Shown: piece after piece, positions 10,087 to 20,273 of the stretch | Position numbering within the stretch: the stretch's first letter is position 1 | Layout of the letters: each line of letters starts with the position of its first letter | Source: a bacterium | GTDB taxonomy: Bacteria > SAR324 > XYD2-FULL-50-16 | NCBI GenBank assembly: GCA_024275165.1 | Contig: JAJRZQ010000003.1 | Span: forward strand, 117,763-181,762 | Length of the DNA: 64,000 nt | Direction of reading: 5' to 3' | Notes under the pieces: generated by a model | What the model was told of the DNA's origin: nothing | Database searches by the model: none | Seen by the model: the letters and a program-made list of their open reading frames with translations, nothing else | Position numbers and translations under genes: made by a program

Positions 10087-10605
10087 ATGAGCGGAGAACA
10101 AAAACAAAAAAAAGTAGCCTTGATTGCCAGCCAGGGAACCCTGGATTGGTGCTACCCCCCGTTGATTATGGCAAGCGCTGCCGCTTCAATGGATATGGAG
10201 GTCAAGATGTTTTACACCTTTTACGGGCTACCTGTATTGACGAAAAATTTTACGGCGAAAGTTGCTCCGGCAACCAATCCGGCCATGCCCATGAAAATGC
10301 CTTTTGGGCCCAAGTGGTTTCAAAACATCAACTGGCCCATGCCGAATCTCTTGACCGGGCTGGTTCCCGGTTTTGAGTCCGTGGCGACCGGGTTGATGAA
10401 AAAAACATTTAAAAACAACGGAGTAGCTACAGTTGAAGAATTGCGAGACCTCTGCATGGAAATCGGGGTGGAGTTCTTGGCTTGCCAGATGACCGTTGAT
10501 GTTTTTGGCTATCAAAAAGAAGATTTCATTGAGGGGGTCACCTTTGCCGGGGCCGCTGCCTTTATGGATTACGCTTCTGAAGCGGATGTTCAACTATTTA
10601 CTTAA
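10087..10605 (+). CDS. DsrE/DsrF-like (DsrE2-type) sulfur carrier
   Basis: KKVALIASQGTLDWCYPPLIMASAAASMDMEVKMFYTFYGL...ACQMTVDVFGY; followed by tusA. Confidence 0.8.
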   Translation: MSGEQKQKKVALIASQGTLDWCYPPLIMASAAASMDMEVKMFYTFYGLPVLTKNFTAKVAPATNPAMPMKMPFGPKWFQNINWPMPNLLTGLVPGFESVATGLMKKTFKNNGVATVEELRDLCMEIGVEFLACQMTVDVFGYQKEDFIEGVTFAGAAAFMDYASEADVQLFT

Positions 10606-10627
10606 ACCAACTCTTAAAGGGAAAACC

Positions 10628-10864
10628 ATGAGTGAGATTCAAATTGATAAAGAATTAGATTGTAGAGGAATGAGTTGCCCCCTGCCGGTATTAAAAACCA
10701 AAAAAGCGGTCAGTGACATGACTGCTGGGCAAGTGTTGAAAATGACCTGTACCGATCAAGGGAGCAAAAAAGATATGCCCAGTTGGTCGGAACGAACCGG
10801 CAACCCTATCTTGAGTTCAGAGGAAAAGGAAGGCGAGTTTACCTTTTGGATAAAAAAAGCCTAG
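10628..10864 (+). CDS. tusA: TusA-family sulfurtransferase
   Basis: LDCRGMSCPLPVLKTKKAVSDM: CPxP motif; start at ATG 10628 inside the longer track ORF. Confidence 0.92.
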   Translation: MSEIQIDKELDCRGMSCPLPVLKTKKAVSDMTAGQVLKMTCTDQGSKKDMPSWSERTGNPILSSEEKEGEFTFWIKKA

Positions 10865-10881
10865 GTTTTTTAAGGTAAAAT

Positions 10882-10909
10882 AAAAAAGGCCGCGCACCCG
10901 GCCTTTTTT
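10882..10909. terminator. Bidirectional rho-independent-type terminator
   Basis: AAAAAAGGCCGCGCACCCGGCCTTTTTT between convergent tusA and DUF1641-like gene. Confidence 0.8.
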
Positions 10910-10924
10910 ACCCCTTCAGCGACC

Positions 10925-11656
10925 TCAACCAGAGGAGGAACCCACCCCCTTGTTGTGTCCCAAGGCCCCAGCGAGTTCCATCGCCAAGCCTAGGCCCTGT
11001 TGTACCTCTGGTCTTTTCAAAGCGCCGAGCAGAGCAAAAATCCCCTTCACTGGTTTGACCTTCGTCAAATCCAATTCAGCAAGCCCGCAAACCAGCGTCA
11101 TACCAAGCTGATGAAGCTTATCCAAGCCCACAAACCCACCTTGCTGCCGGAAGTCTTCCAACTTGGCCGTGACCTCGTCTAAGGCAATTTTCGGAATATC
11201 CCCCACCGTGCTTTTGAGTTCCAAGCCGGCAGATAAAAGCCGCAAGCCCTCGGCGAGATTGCCCATATTCAACAGGCTTTGCCGCAAAAGACTCCCTAGG
11301 TCGTCGAAGGAAAAGCGATAGGCCACCGAGTCCAGGCCCGCGATAGCCTCGTCCAAGGCTTGGCGAACAATGGGTTCCGCGGTGTGTTTGAGGTCCATCA
11401 ACCCGTTTAAAAGCTTTAGGCCTTCCGCTAGGCTCCCGCTGGCCGCTAAGCCGTTGGCGATCAAATCCTCCAAGGACTCCATGGAAACCTTATCCCCTAA
11501 ATGTTCAAGTTTTTCAATTGCCTCCCCCATTAAGTCCCGCAGGATCGGCTCTAGGGTGGCGCGGAACTCCGCTAAGGGTTTGCCCCTGTTTTTCAATTCT
11601 TGGACTTCTTGGCGCAGAGCCTTCAGCTCTGCTAAGATCAATTCTTCATTGTTCAT
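10925..11656 (-). CDS. DUF1641-like protein adjacent to an FAD oxidoreductase
   Basis: Repeated 'LGDLxxxSLLNxGNLAEGLRLLSAGLELK' helices; start ATG 11656; directly downstream of flavoprotein. Confidence 0.65.
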   Translation of the reverse strand: MNNEELILAELKALRQEVQELKNRGKPLAEFRATLEPILRDLMGEAIEKLEHLGDKVSMESLEDLIANGLAASGSLAEGLKLLNGLMDLKHTAEPIVRQALDEAIAGLDSVAYRFSFDDLGSLLRQSLLNMGNLAEGLRLLSAGLELKSTVGDIPKIALDEVTAKLEDFRQQGGFVGLDKLHQLGMTLVCGLAELDLTKVKPVKGIFALLGALKRPEVQQGLGLAMELAGALGHNKGVGSSSG

Positions 11657-11664
11657 CGCTGCTC

Positions 11665-12894
11665 CTAATCGCGGATTTTGCCGGCATACAGCATATTGTG
11701 GTCTAAAGGGACTTCTTCGCCGGTGATCAGTTTGTTCCAATAAAACCATTTAAATACCAGCTTGCCCCAGTGGTTCATTTTGGTTTCCCTCAACAGGCTG
11801 AAGGGCCCTAAACCAGGCAGGGGGAAGGTTCCGGGAAGCGGTTCTTGGGTGTAATTGAAGTCGATCAAGGCCGCCTTGTTAAAGCCGGTTTCAATAAAGC
11901 AGTTGGCATGCCCGTCAAAATCGGGCCGTAGCTCTTCTCCATTGATTTCACGAATAAGGTTTTCTACCATCACTTCGGCTGAAAAGTGAGCCACGCTACC
12001 TGCCTTGGAGGTCGGGAGGTCTGCCCCATCCCCAATGACAAACATATCTGGATGCTGAACCGCCTTCAAGGTCTGTTTATCGGTATGCACATAACCCACC
12101 TCATTCATGGCGACTTTTGAGTCCACTAAAAACCGAGAACCAACATTCGGGGGGATCACCACTAAGAGGTCGAACGATTCTTCCGCGCCGTTGCCTGCGA
12201 TAATTTTATTTTCCTTGCCTTGCACCTCGACAAGATCAAAATTAGGGGTAATGAGAATATTTTTCTCCTGCGCCACCTTGGTAAAAAATTCAGTGGCTTT
12301 AGGCTTGGTAAAGGCACCGGGGAGAGGGGTCACCAAGCGAATCTCGACTTTGTCTCGAATCCCGCGCTCGCTAAAAAACCAATCTGCCAGATAGATAAAC
12401 TCCAAGGGGGCCACCGGGCACTTAAAGGGGATCTCCGCAATATCTAAAACCAGCTTCCCCCCGGAAAAGCTCTTCATGGCCTCGGCCAAGGCGATTGCCC
12501 CTTGAAGGCTGTAAAAATCAAAGGCGTTTTTGCCCTGAGCTTCTACAAGGCCGTCAATATCCTCGTAGGCGAGGCCGACACCGGTAGCGATGATCACTTT
12601 ATCGTAGGCGATCTTTCCCTTAGCGGTGGTAACGATTTTTTGCTCTAAGTCTAAACCCGTGATTTCCGCTTCAATAAAATCGATACCCTTACCGATAAAC
12701 TCTCGACGGCTGCGAATCACATCTTGCGCGCCATACATCCCAAAAGGAATAAAAAGCAGCCCGGGTTGATAGATATGCTTGTCATCCCGATCAATCAGAG
12801 TAATCGACCAATCCGTAGGACTCAAGCGTTTGCGTAATTTATTAGCGACCATTGTGCCGGCGCAGCCAGCCCCGAGAATGACTAAGCGTTTCAT
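11665..12894 (-). CDS. NAD(P)/FAD-dependent oxidoreductase, sulfide:quinone oxidoreductase/FCSD-like
   Basis: MKRLVILGAGCAGTMVANKLRKRL...DKVIIATGVGLAYED...VGYVHTDKQTLKAVQHPDMFVIGDGADLPTSKAG. Confidence 0.8.
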   Translation of the reverse strand: MKRLVILGAGCAGTMVANKLRKRLSPTDWSITLIDRDDKHIYQPGLLFIPFGMYGAQDVIRSRREFIGKGIDFIEAEITGLDLEQKIVTTAKGKIAYDKVIIATGVGLAYEDIDGLVEAQGKNAFDFYSLQGAIALAEAMKSFSGGKLVLDIAEIPFKCPVAPLEFIYLADWFFSERGIRDKVEIRLVTPLPGAFTKPKATEFFTKVAQEKNILITPNFDLVEVQGKENKIIAGNGAEESFDLLVVIPPNVGSRFLVDSKVAMNEVGYVHTDKQTLKAVQHPDMFVIGDGADLPTSKAGSVAHFSAEVMVENLIREINGEELRPDFDGHANCFIETGFNKAALIDFNYTQEPLPGTFPLPGLGPFSLLRETKMNHWGKLVFKWFYWNKLITGEEVPLDHNMLYAGKIRD

Positions 12895-13067
12895 GGTAAT
12901 TCCTTAAAAATAAAGGTTGAGCCCTTTGGAGATGCAAAGGAGCCGGTTGCGGGGTCGGAATGCCCCACCAACTTCATGCATGGATTGAGCTCATAGGTTT
13001 AAATTCACTCCCTCCACCTAAAACCCGGGGAGGGATTTGCTTTCCGTTTTTTTAGTCTCTCCCGGTG

Positions 13068-13079
13068 ATATTTCAATAT
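13068..13079. promoter_or_regulatory. ATATT-N3-ATAT motif upstream of the SQR/FCSD-like gene
   Basis: ATATTTCAATAT (reverse complement ATATTGAAATAT). Confidence 0.5.
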
Positions 13080-13419
13080 TACAGAAGAGATGGAACATCC
13101 TAAAGGGTTTAAAATAAGCATGTCAAAAAAAAATGTGGATTCTCTGTGATTTTGAGGGGGAAAAACAACCACTTAGCTCAATCTACATTTAAAAAGGCAA
13201 TGATAAAAGAAGGGCTTGTAGTATAGAAAAAAAATAAATCATATTTATTTTCAGTGGCTTATAAGATGATTGAATGGATCAAGATATCAACAATAAAAAA
13301 AGAAGCTTAAAAAAAGCTGTAAAAGAAGAATCTTCCTTGCTCTAGCCCAATAAATAGGGTAAAATTAAACTCGACTTCAACTGCGGTAAAGCGCACAAAA
13401 CAGCCAACCATAAACGCAG

Positions 13420-14061
13420 ATGCGTATTCCCGACCCCAATCAATACCATGCCCTGTACCAAGCCTTGAACAAGGCGGATCAAGATTTTTCCAAATTCTTT
13501 CAGGGCAACCACGCCAAGCTGGAACAAAGCTTAAAGCCCCAGGCCCGAATCTTAATTTCCGGCTGTTACCACGGTCAAGAAATGTTCAGCTTAAGCGCGA
13601 TCAACAAAGATTGGCACCTGGTAGGGCTGGAACCAGAACCCGCTTTTTTGCGCACCGCAACGCGACGGGCCGAGGCATTAGACTTAGAAAGCCGCATGGA
13701 GTTTCACGATTTCCCCTTGAGTCAAGCCCCCAGCGAGAGCTATGACGCCGCAATATCCAGCTTTCAATTGCACTTTCAAAAAGAACCGGGTACAGACCTA
13801 GAGCATATCCAAAAACTGAAAAATAAATTAACCCCCGGGGGGCATTTATTGGTCACGGTGGTCGTGGAGCCGGATCAAGGCCCCGATAAACTGGCAGAAC
13901 AGTTAGCCCAACCCAAAGAGATGATCAAGGGAATCTTAAAATTGAGCAAACCCCTGCCCGCAAAAGAGGTCAAAAACCTTTTTGCGGAAGCGGGTTTTCA
14001 GCAGATCAACGAGGTGGGAAGAACCGCCTTGCTGGGCAGTTACCTGCTGGTGAAGGCGTAG
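13420..14061 (+). CDS. Class I SAM-dependent methyltransferase-like protein
   Basis: ARILISGCYHGQEMFSLSAI...LVGLEPEPAFLRTA...YDAAISSFQLHF...LTPGGHLLVTVVVE. Confidence 0.65.
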   Translation: MRIPDPNQYHALYQALNKADQDFSKFFQGNHAKLEQSLKPQARILISGCYHGQEMFSLSAINKDWHLVGLEPEPAFLRTATRRAEALDLESRMEFHDFPLSQAPSESYDAAISSFQLHFQKEPGTDLEHIQKLKNKLTPGGHLLVTVVVEPDQGPDKLAEQLAQPKEMIKGILKLSKPLPAKEVKNLFAEAGFQQINEVGRTALLGSYLLVKA

Positions 14062-14062
14062 C

Positions 14063-14350
14063 ATGAACTTAAAGGAGCAGGTAAGGGCTTGGCTGGACCA
14101 AGAGAGCGAACGGATCAGCGAAGACAAAAACAACCAAGAACTACACGCCGCCTTTACCGATGAAAACCCCACCGAGTTGGACGCCCATAAAGAAGAGCTT
14201 TTGATTCAGTTGGTGGTGGACAACCTAAAATCCATGCCGCATTTGAAGTTTCACGCACAAAAAAACCTCTTTCCCTATCCCGATTCCAAGCAATTGCAAA
14301 AGGCGAAAGAGATTGTTTTTCCTCAAGAGAGCGCCAAGCTCACCCATTGA
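14063..14350 (+). CDS. Hypothetical protein, likely co-transcribed with the methyltransferase
   Basis: 95 aa ORF starting 1 nt after the upstream stop. Confidence 0.5.
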   Translation: MNLKEQVRAWLDQESERISEDKNNQELHAAFTDENPTELDAHKEELLIQLVVDNLKSMPHLKFHAQKNLFPYPDSKQLQKAKEIVFPQESAKLTH

Positions 14351-14406
14351 TCGGCTCGCTTGCAGACAAGCCACGATTCAGCGGATTTTTTTGCATGGCA
14401 AAGCGC

Positions 14407-14826
14407 CTAATGCCCACTCCCTCCCATCACATTCGCGGCAGCTAAGATAATCAACCCGATTTCGGCTGAAGTGATGAAAAGATAAATCTTATGCCCATCT
14501 TTGGCAAAGCCAATCAAAAGCACCAGATAACAAATGCCCGTTATGGCCACTAAAAAAGCGATGCCCGCAAAGCTGAGATAGTCGCCTGTATGGATATGGT
14601 TCACCCATTGCCAGCCCGTAGGGGCGTCTGTTTGAGCCAAGAACTCCTCTAAGGGCAGGTTCCAAACGGTCGACAATTGCTCAATCGGGATCAAGGGCGC
14701 TAAAAACCCACCCACATACAGCACAAAGGAGATGAATAATACAATCATGCTCACATTGACTAGTTTTTCCAACAGCGCCCCATAAGCCATCTGCTCATGC
14801 AGGTTGGTGAATTTTTTTTGTTCCAT
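14407..14826 (-). CDS. Small integral membrane protein, paralogue of 15846..16262
   Basis: Shared pattern 'WxLPLxEFLxxTxxPxGWxW...GDYLSFAGI...ICY' with the second copy; next to a TauE/SafE gene. Confidence 0.7.
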   Translation of the reverse strand: MEQKKFTNLHEQMAYGALLEKLVNVSMIVLFISFVLYVGGFLAPLIPIEQLSTVWNLPLEEFLAQTDAPTGWQWVNHIHTGDYLSFAGIAFLVAITGICYLVLLIGFAKDGHKIYLFITSAEIGLIILAAANVMGGSGH

Positions 14827-14835
14827 TGGTTTTCC

Positions 14836-15777
14836 TTAAATCCCAAATCCTTTTAACAAACTGCGCAACCCCGCCACAAATAGAACGAAGATAACCAACC
14901 TACGAATCAGTTCCGGTTTGACATGCGGCAAGAGCTTGGCCCCGATTTTCGCCCCGACCATGATCCCGCCGATGCTGGGAATCACTAAAATAGGCAGGAC
15001 AGCGCCTTTATTGAGATAAATCCAAGCCGCCGTGGTATCGGTGATGGAGATGGAAAAGCTTGAAGTGGCCACCGCGACCTTTAAGGGGGCCCCCATCAAG
15101 AGGTTTAAAACCGGCACATTGGCCCAACCGGCACCGAGGCCAAACATCCCGGCGAGCAAACCCACAAAGGCAAACAACACAAAACCCAGCTTGGTATGAT
15201 GAACCGTCCAGTAGATTTCTTGGTTGCTGCTTTTTTCCACAAAGCTGCCGCCCAAGCCAAAGAGTTCGGCGAGGCGATCTCCCGGTTTCACCTGGGGCAC
15301 GGCGGCAGATTTACTGTTGAGCATGATCCCCACGATCAGCAAAATCAAAGCGCCCAAAAGGCCCTGGATGATTGCCGGATTGATCGCGGAAAGCCAAAGA
15401 CCCAAGTAGGCCCCCACAATGGAAAAAGCGGAGGCGATGAGGGCAACGGGCAAGGCTAAGCGTAAGCTGGCCAAATTGTGTTTGAGCAAACTCGGGGCGG
15501 CGGCCAGGCTACTCCCTAAAGCGATAAACAGGCCCGCGCCCCGCACAAAATCAATGGAGAAGGGGGCAAAGCTCCCCACCAGGGGCACAAATAAAACCCC
15601 GCCGCCAATCCCCGCCATGACCCCGAAAATCCCGATCAAGAAGCTGGTGACAAAAAGTAAAATGACCCAACCCCACCAGGGGGTAGCGGCGAAGGCGGTC
15701 ATTGTCTCCACCTTGGCTAAGGGCGACGCTTCCAGCGTTTTGCCCCAGTTCAACAATGCGAAAATAGGATCTTTCAA
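14836..15777 (-). CDS. TauE/SafE-family sulfite/anion exporter (copy 1)
   Basis: FLIGIFGVMAGIGGGVLFVPLVGSFAPF...GLLAGMFGLGAGWANVPVLNLLMGAPLKVAVATSSF. Confidence 0.85.
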   Translation of the reverse strand: MKDPIFALLNWGKTLEASPLAKVETMTAFAATPWWGWVILLFVTSFLIGIFGVMAGIGGGVLFVPLVGSFAPFSIDFVRGAGLFIALGSSLAAAPSLLKHNLASLRLALPVALIASAFSIVGAYLGLWLSAINPAIIQGLLGALILLIVGIMLNSKSAAVPQVKPGDRLAELFGLGGSFVEKSSNQEIYWTVHHTKLGFVLFAFVGLLAGMFGLGAGWANVPVLNLLMGAPLKVAVATSSFSISITDTTAAWIYLNKGAVLPILVIPSIGGIMVGAKIGAKLLPHVKPELIRRLVIFVLFVAGLRSLLKGFGI

Positions 15778-15845
15778 AATGCCTCAAAAAATACCGCGTT
15801 GGAGGGACCTGCCTAAAGTCGCGCGCCCTTCCAATGAACTGGTTT

Positions 15846-16262
15846 TTACCCTAAGTGGAGCAGATTCCCCGCGGAAATGGTAATAAGGGTTAATTCTGCA
15901 ATAGCGATGAAAAAAAATCCATAGTCTTTGCTTTGGATAAAGGTGATCGCCAAGTAAGTATAACAAATCGCCGAAAGCAAGGGCAACCAGACGATGCCCG
16001 CAAAACTGAGATAATCCCCTTGATTGAAATAGGTCAACCATTGCCAGCCTTTAGGGCTTTGGGTTTGGACCAGGTACTCTTGCAGAGGAAGGTGCCAATG
16101 CTCCGTGACCGTTGTGATTTCGATCAAGGGAGGCAATAACCCCGTGGTATAAAGGATAAAGGTGGAAAGGAACAAAAATAGGCCAAAGCGCACCCCCCAA
16201 AGGAGAATCTTGGCGTAAATTTGCTGTTGCGGTAGATTCTCAAATTGGCAATCTTGCATCAT
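15846..16262 (-). CDS. Small integral membrane protein, paralogue of 14407..14826
   Basis: Pattern 'WHLPLQEYLVQTQSPKGWQWLTYFNQGDYLSFAGI...ICY'. Confidence 0.7.
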   Translation of the reverse strand: MMQDCQFENLPQQQIYAKILLWGVRFGLFLFLSTFILYTTGLLPPLIEITTVTEHWHLPLQEYLVQTQSPKGWQWLTYFNQGDYLSFAGIVWLPLLSAICYTYLAITFIQSKDYGFFFIAIAELTLITISAGNLLHLG

Positions 16263-17272
16263 TAAACTCCAAAAGCTTTTGAAATACTGCGTAGTCCGGC
16301 AATCACCAACACCAAAATAACAAGCTTGCGAATCAATTCCGGCTTGACCTTCGGCAACAAACGACTACCGATTTTAGACCCGAGGATGATGCCCACCAAA
16401 GAGGGGACGACAATCAAGGGCAGCACGGCCCCCTTGTTGAAATAGATCCAAGCGGCATTGGTATCGACAGAGAGAGCAAACCCGGCGGTGGCCACGGCCA
16501 CCTTAAGGGGGGTGCCCATAACGAGGTTTAAGACCGCCACATAGGCCCAGCCGGCACCAAGACCAAACATCCCGGCCAGCAGCCCCACAAACATAAAGAT
16601 AAAAACTCCCTTCTTGGAATGATGAACCTGCCAGCAAATATCAATATCCTTATTGGGTTCGTAATAGTTCCCCCCAAGGCCCAAGGCCAAGGTCAAGGGG
16701 TCGCCGGGGTTGACCTTCGGATTGACGGCAGACTTGTTAAAAAACAAAAAGGCGGAGATCATTAAAATCAAGACCCCTAGGCTCCCTTGAATATAAGCGG
16801 GATTGAGCGAAGAAAGCCAGAGACCCAAAAAGGCCCCGATGATGGAAAACCCCGAGGCCGTCAACACCGTCGGCATTGCCAGTTTCACGCTGGCAAGATT
16901 CGATTTCAGCAGGTTTGGGGCCGCGGAAAGGCTGCTGCCCATCGCCAAAAAAAGCCCCGCGCCCCGTACAAAATCAATGTGAAAAGGGAAAAAGCTCCCC
17001 ACCAGGGGGACAAACAAAACCCCGCCCCCAATCCCCGCCATGACGCCGAAAATGCCAATCAAAAAAGTGGAGATGAACAACAAGATGACCCAAAACCACC
17101 AGGCATGCCCAACAGGGTTTTGCGCCAGGTTTTGCGAGGCTTCCGCCAACTTCACCGCCGATTGGGCGATGAGGCTGGAAGTGGGTTCCGCGGCAGTGGC
17201 TCCGTCACTGTTTTCCGCTGCCCAGGTTAACCCGGGCGACCATAAAAGAGGTGAAAAAAATGAACTGTTCAA
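16262..17272 (-). CDS. TauE/SafE-family sulfite/anion exporter (copy 2)
   Basis: STFLIGIFGVMAGIGGGVLFVPLVGSFFPFHIDFVRGAGLF...; near-identical motifs to copy 1. Confidence 0.85.
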   Translation of the reverse strand: MNSSFFSPLLWSPGLTWAAENSDGATAAEPTSSLIAQSAVKLAEASQNLAQNPVGHAWWFWVILLFISTFLIGIFGVMAGIGGGVLFVPLVGSFFPFHIDFVRGAGLFLAMGSSLSAAPNLLKSNLASVKLAMPTVLTASGFSIIGAFLGLWLSSLNPAYIQGSLGVLILMISAFLFFNKSAVNPKVNPGDPLTLALGLGGNYYEPNKDIDICWQVHHSKKGVFIFMFVGLLAGMFGLGAGWAYVAVLNLVMGTPLKVAVATAGFALSVDTNAAWIYFNKGAVLPLIVVPSLVGIILGSKIGSRLLPKVKPELIRKLVILVLVIAGLRSISKAFGV

Positions 17273-17286
17273 GGGGCCTCCAGAGG

Positions 17287-18705
17287 TTAAAACTCAGAAT
17301 TCATATCGTTTGCTTCTTCAGGGTCGTACCAGTTTAAACGCGAATGCAGATTCACCACCCGCCCTAAAATAATCAAGGCCGGAGGTTGAATCTCTTTTTC
17401 CGCCACCAGTTGGGGCAGGCCCGTTAGATCGGTCAGGTGGATTTGTTGGTTCGGCAGGGTACCCTGTTCAATCACCGCAATCGGCATTTGCGGGTCCATA
17501 CCCTGTTTCAGCAGTTCTCGGCTGATGAGGGGGGCCGTAGACAGTCCCATATAAAATACGATGGTCTGATTTTCCACCGCCAGGTTGTGCCAATCCAAAT
17601 CCAGGTGGTCGTCTTTTAAGTGACCGGTAATCATGCGCACGGATTGGGCATAGTCGCGGTGGGTTAGGGGAATCCCCGCGTAAGCGCCACATCCCGCGGC
17701 GGCGGTTACCCCGGGGACGACCTGGAAATCAACCCCGAACTCCAACAGTCGTTCGATCTCCTCCCCGCCTCGGCCAAAAATAAAGGGGTCGCCTCCCTTC
17801 AAGCGAACAACCAGCTTACCTTCCTTTGCCAGATCCACCAAGATTTGGTTGATCTGTTCTTGGGGGATGATGTGACGGCTTTTTTCTTTCCCCACATAGA
17901 TTCGCGCCGCCTCACGCCGCGCAAACTCTAAAATGGCGGGGTTGACCAAGCGGTCATAGACCAAGACATCCGCCGCTTGGATGAGGCGCAAAGCCCGCAA
18001 GGTCAAGAGTTCCGGGTCGCCGGGCCCGGCCCCCACCAAAGCGACTTGACCGTAATTTTCAAGGTCGCCTTGGGGTTTGCGCATCTCCTTTTCCAAGGCC
18101 CGGCGCGCTTGCCTTTCTTGACCGGAAAGGAAGATGTCGATCAAGGGACTGGCGAAAATCTTATCCCAAAAGCTTTTTCGTTGCGCCACGGTGCCGGGCA
18201 GGGCACGGGTTTTTTCGCGCATCTCCGCCATCATCTGAGCTAAACGGCTATACGCGGGGGGGAAAAGGGTTTCCAACTTCGCTCGCACCATGCGGCTTAG
18301 GCGGGGGCAACTCCCTGAGGAAGAAACCGCCATCACCAAGGGGTCGCGATCTACAATACTGGGCATGTAAAAACTGCAATATTGAGGCTGATCCACCGCG
18401 TTGACGGGAATTTGCCTTGCCTGACACTGGTGAAAAATAGTTTCGACTTCCTGTTCATTTTCACTAACGATAAAAACTAATTTTTTGTATTTTAAGTCGT
18501 CTGGGGTAAAGCTTCGGGCTTGATGCTCAATCTCGGGGTGTTGTGCCCCTAAGGCCTTCACTTTAGGGTGAAGTTTTACCGCGATGAGGGTGATTTGAGC
18601 CTGTGCCTTCAACAAAAGGCGGAGTTTGTTTTCCGCGCCTTCCTCGCCTCCGACGACCAGCGCCGGCTGATTTTTTAAAAGTAGAAAAATGGGAAAGATA
18701 TCCAT
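17287..18705 (-). CDS. cysG: Siroheme synthase CysG-type (dehydrogenase/ferrochelatase + uroporphyrinogen-III methyltransferase)
   Basis: N-term [19 protein letters not shown]-term [34 protein letters not shown]...[17 protein letters not shown]...[22 protein letters not shown]. Confidence 0.92.
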   Translation of the reverse strand: MDIFPIFLLLKNQPALVVGGEEGAENKLRLLLKAQAQITLIAVKLHPKVKALGAQHPEIEHQARSFTPDDLKYKKLVFIVSENEQEVETIFHQCQARQIPVNAVDQPQYCSFYMPSIVDRDPLVMAVSSSGSCPRLSRMVRAKLETLFPPAYSRLAQMMAEMREKTRALPGTVAQRKSFWDKIFASPLIDIFLSGQERQARRALEKEMRKPQGDLENYGQVALVGAGPGDPELLTLRALRLIQAADVLVYDRLVNPAILEFARREAARIYVGKEKSRHIIPQEQINQILVDLAKEGKLVVRLKGGDPFIFGRGGEEIERLLEFGVDFQVVPGVTAAAGCGAYAGIPLTHRDYAQSVRMITGHLKDDHLDLDWHNLAVENQTIVFYMGLSTAPLISRELLKQGMDPQMPIAVIEQGTLPNQQIHLTDLTGLPQLVAEKEIQPPALIILGRVVNLHSRLNWYDPEEANDMNSEF

Positions 18706-18714
18706 AAATTTAAC

Positions 18715-20079
18715 CTAGCTTGCCTGTTGGCGACAAAATTGAATCCAGCCCGGGGCCCAATGGGGGGTGGCTAAAGCGTGTAGATGGGCATAGGAGGCAA
18801 AAAGATTGCCTTGCCAGATGCCGTCTTGACCCTCACCCAGTCCCTCGCCTTTGACCACGCCATAAAGCCGAGTTAATCCTTCCCCTCCAACCAGACGAGA
18901 ATAATGAAACTCATGGGCGCGAATCACGCCTTTTTGCCTTAGCCAATGACCGAGTTGAAGGGGGTTTAACTCCATATAACCATAGCCTTGGGGCTGAGCA
19001 GAGAATTCGACGCGACCCGGCAACAGCCCGGCCATGGGGTATTCTCGCCCTTGCCAAGAAGCGGTTTCCGCAAGATAAATCAAGCCGCCGCATTCCGCGT
19101 AGATGGGCAGGCCGGCCCGGGCTTTTTTCTTTAAGTCCTCTAAAAAAAGTTGATTTTTTGCCAGGGGAAGAAGAAAGCTCTCGGGAAAGCCCCCCCCGAT
19201 CACCAACCCCTCAATTTCAGGGATGGAGTGATCTCGAATCGGGTCTAAAAAGATCAATTCCCCCCCCGCCTTTTCTAAAGCTTCTAGGTTTTCAGGGTAA
19301 TAAAAGCAAAAGGCTGAGTTTCGCAGTACCCCGATAGGCACCCTTTTTCCCTTTGTTTTGGGCCAGGATAAAGGTGAGGCAGTGAAACACGATGCCTTTT
19401 GCGCCAGTTCAAAAATCCGCGCTACCTCGCAATGTTGGACTACCTGAGCGGAGAGCGACTCGATAACGCGTTCTCCTTGGGCCTGCTCTTGGGGGGTAAT
19501 GAGACCTAAATGCCGTTCTGGAATCAAACCTGAACCGCTCTGGGGCAAGGCCCCAAAAACGGGAAGCCCGCAATATTCTTCAATGGCGGAGCGTTGTTTT
19601 GCCTCTTGGCGATTGCTTTTGATCCGGTTTAAGATCACCCCGGCAAATTTGGCCTGGGGGCGCATGCGCATCTGCCCTAAAACCTCCGCGGCCACGGCTC
19701 GGTTCATTCCGCTACCATCAACGACCAACAAAACGGGGGTGTTTAAAGTCTTGGCCAAGCCCGCCCCGGTCGTTATTTCGCTCAAGCCGTCGTGCAAGCC
19801 GTGATTGCCCTCGATGAGGTTGATATCGGCCCCTTGGGAGCGGGCGAGAAAGCTTGCCTTCAAAACCTTTTGGGGCATCATCCAGGGGTCGAGGTTATAG
19901 CTGGGGCGGCCTGTCGCTAAGCTCTGCCATAGGGGATCGATAAAGTCCGGCCCCTTTTTAAACCCCTGTACCTGCTTGCCTTGCTTTTTAAAAGCGCGGG
20001 CGAGCCCTAAAAAGGTTCTGGTTTTACCCGAGCTTTTTTTCGGGGCGCTGATAAAGATTCGTGGGGCTAGAGCCTGCAT
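18715..20079 (-). CDS. Cobyrinate a,c-diamide synthase family amidase (CbiA/DsrN-like)
   Basis: PRIFISAPKKSSGKTRTFLGLARAFKKQGKQVQGFKKGPDFIDPLWQ...EGLVIGGGFPESF...IYAECGGLIYLAE; adjacent to cysG and in dsr context. Confidence 0.85.
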   Translation of the reverse strand: MQALAPRIFISAPKKSSGKTRTFLGLARAFKKQGKQVQGFKKGPDFIDPLWQSLATGRPSYNLDPWMMPQKVLKASFLARSQGADINLIEGNHGLHDGLSEITTGAGLAKTLNTPVLLVVDGSGMNRAVAAEVLGQMRMRPQAKFAGVILNRIKSNRQEAKQRSAIEEYCGLPVFGALPQSGSGLIPERHLGLITPQEQAQGERVIESLSAQVVQHCEVARIFELAQKASCFTASPLSWPKTKGKRVPIGVLRNSAFCFYYPENLEALEKAGGELIFLDPIRDHSIPEIEGLVIGGGFPESFLLPLAKNQLFLEDLKKKARAGLPIYAECGGLIYLAETASWQGREYPMAGLLPGRVEFSAQPQGYGYMELNPLQLGHWLRQKGVIRAHEFHYSRLVGGEGLTRLYGVVKGEGLGEGQDGIWQGNLFASYAHLHALATPHWAPGWIQFCRQQAS

Positions 20080-20227
20080 GGACTTGGGTCTGAAAATAAA
20101 ATAAAACGGGGTTGGGCTTCATCCAGCTTGCCCAATCGACTTACAAAAGAAAAGCAAAGGGAGGGAGTTTTGCCCCCTTTTTTCTTGCCTTTTTTATAGG
20201 AAACTCCTTAAAATACCAAAGTTTCGC

Positions 20228-20239
20228 TTATTTGAATAT
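20228..20239. promoter_or_regulatory. Degenerate copy of the ATATT-N3-ATAT motif upstream of the CMD-Rieske gene
   Basis: TTATTTGAATAT; reverse complement ATATTCAAATAA, one mismatch to the pattern. Confidence 0.35.
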
Positions 20240-20273
20240 CTGCATGAGCTATAAATAGACCAAAGAGGATTTT

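Noticed and set aside
12900-13419. AT-rich intergenic region as a possible ncRNA locus
   Set aside because: Only weak imperfect pairing seen apart from the ATATT-N3-ATAT motif; not enough to support an RNA call
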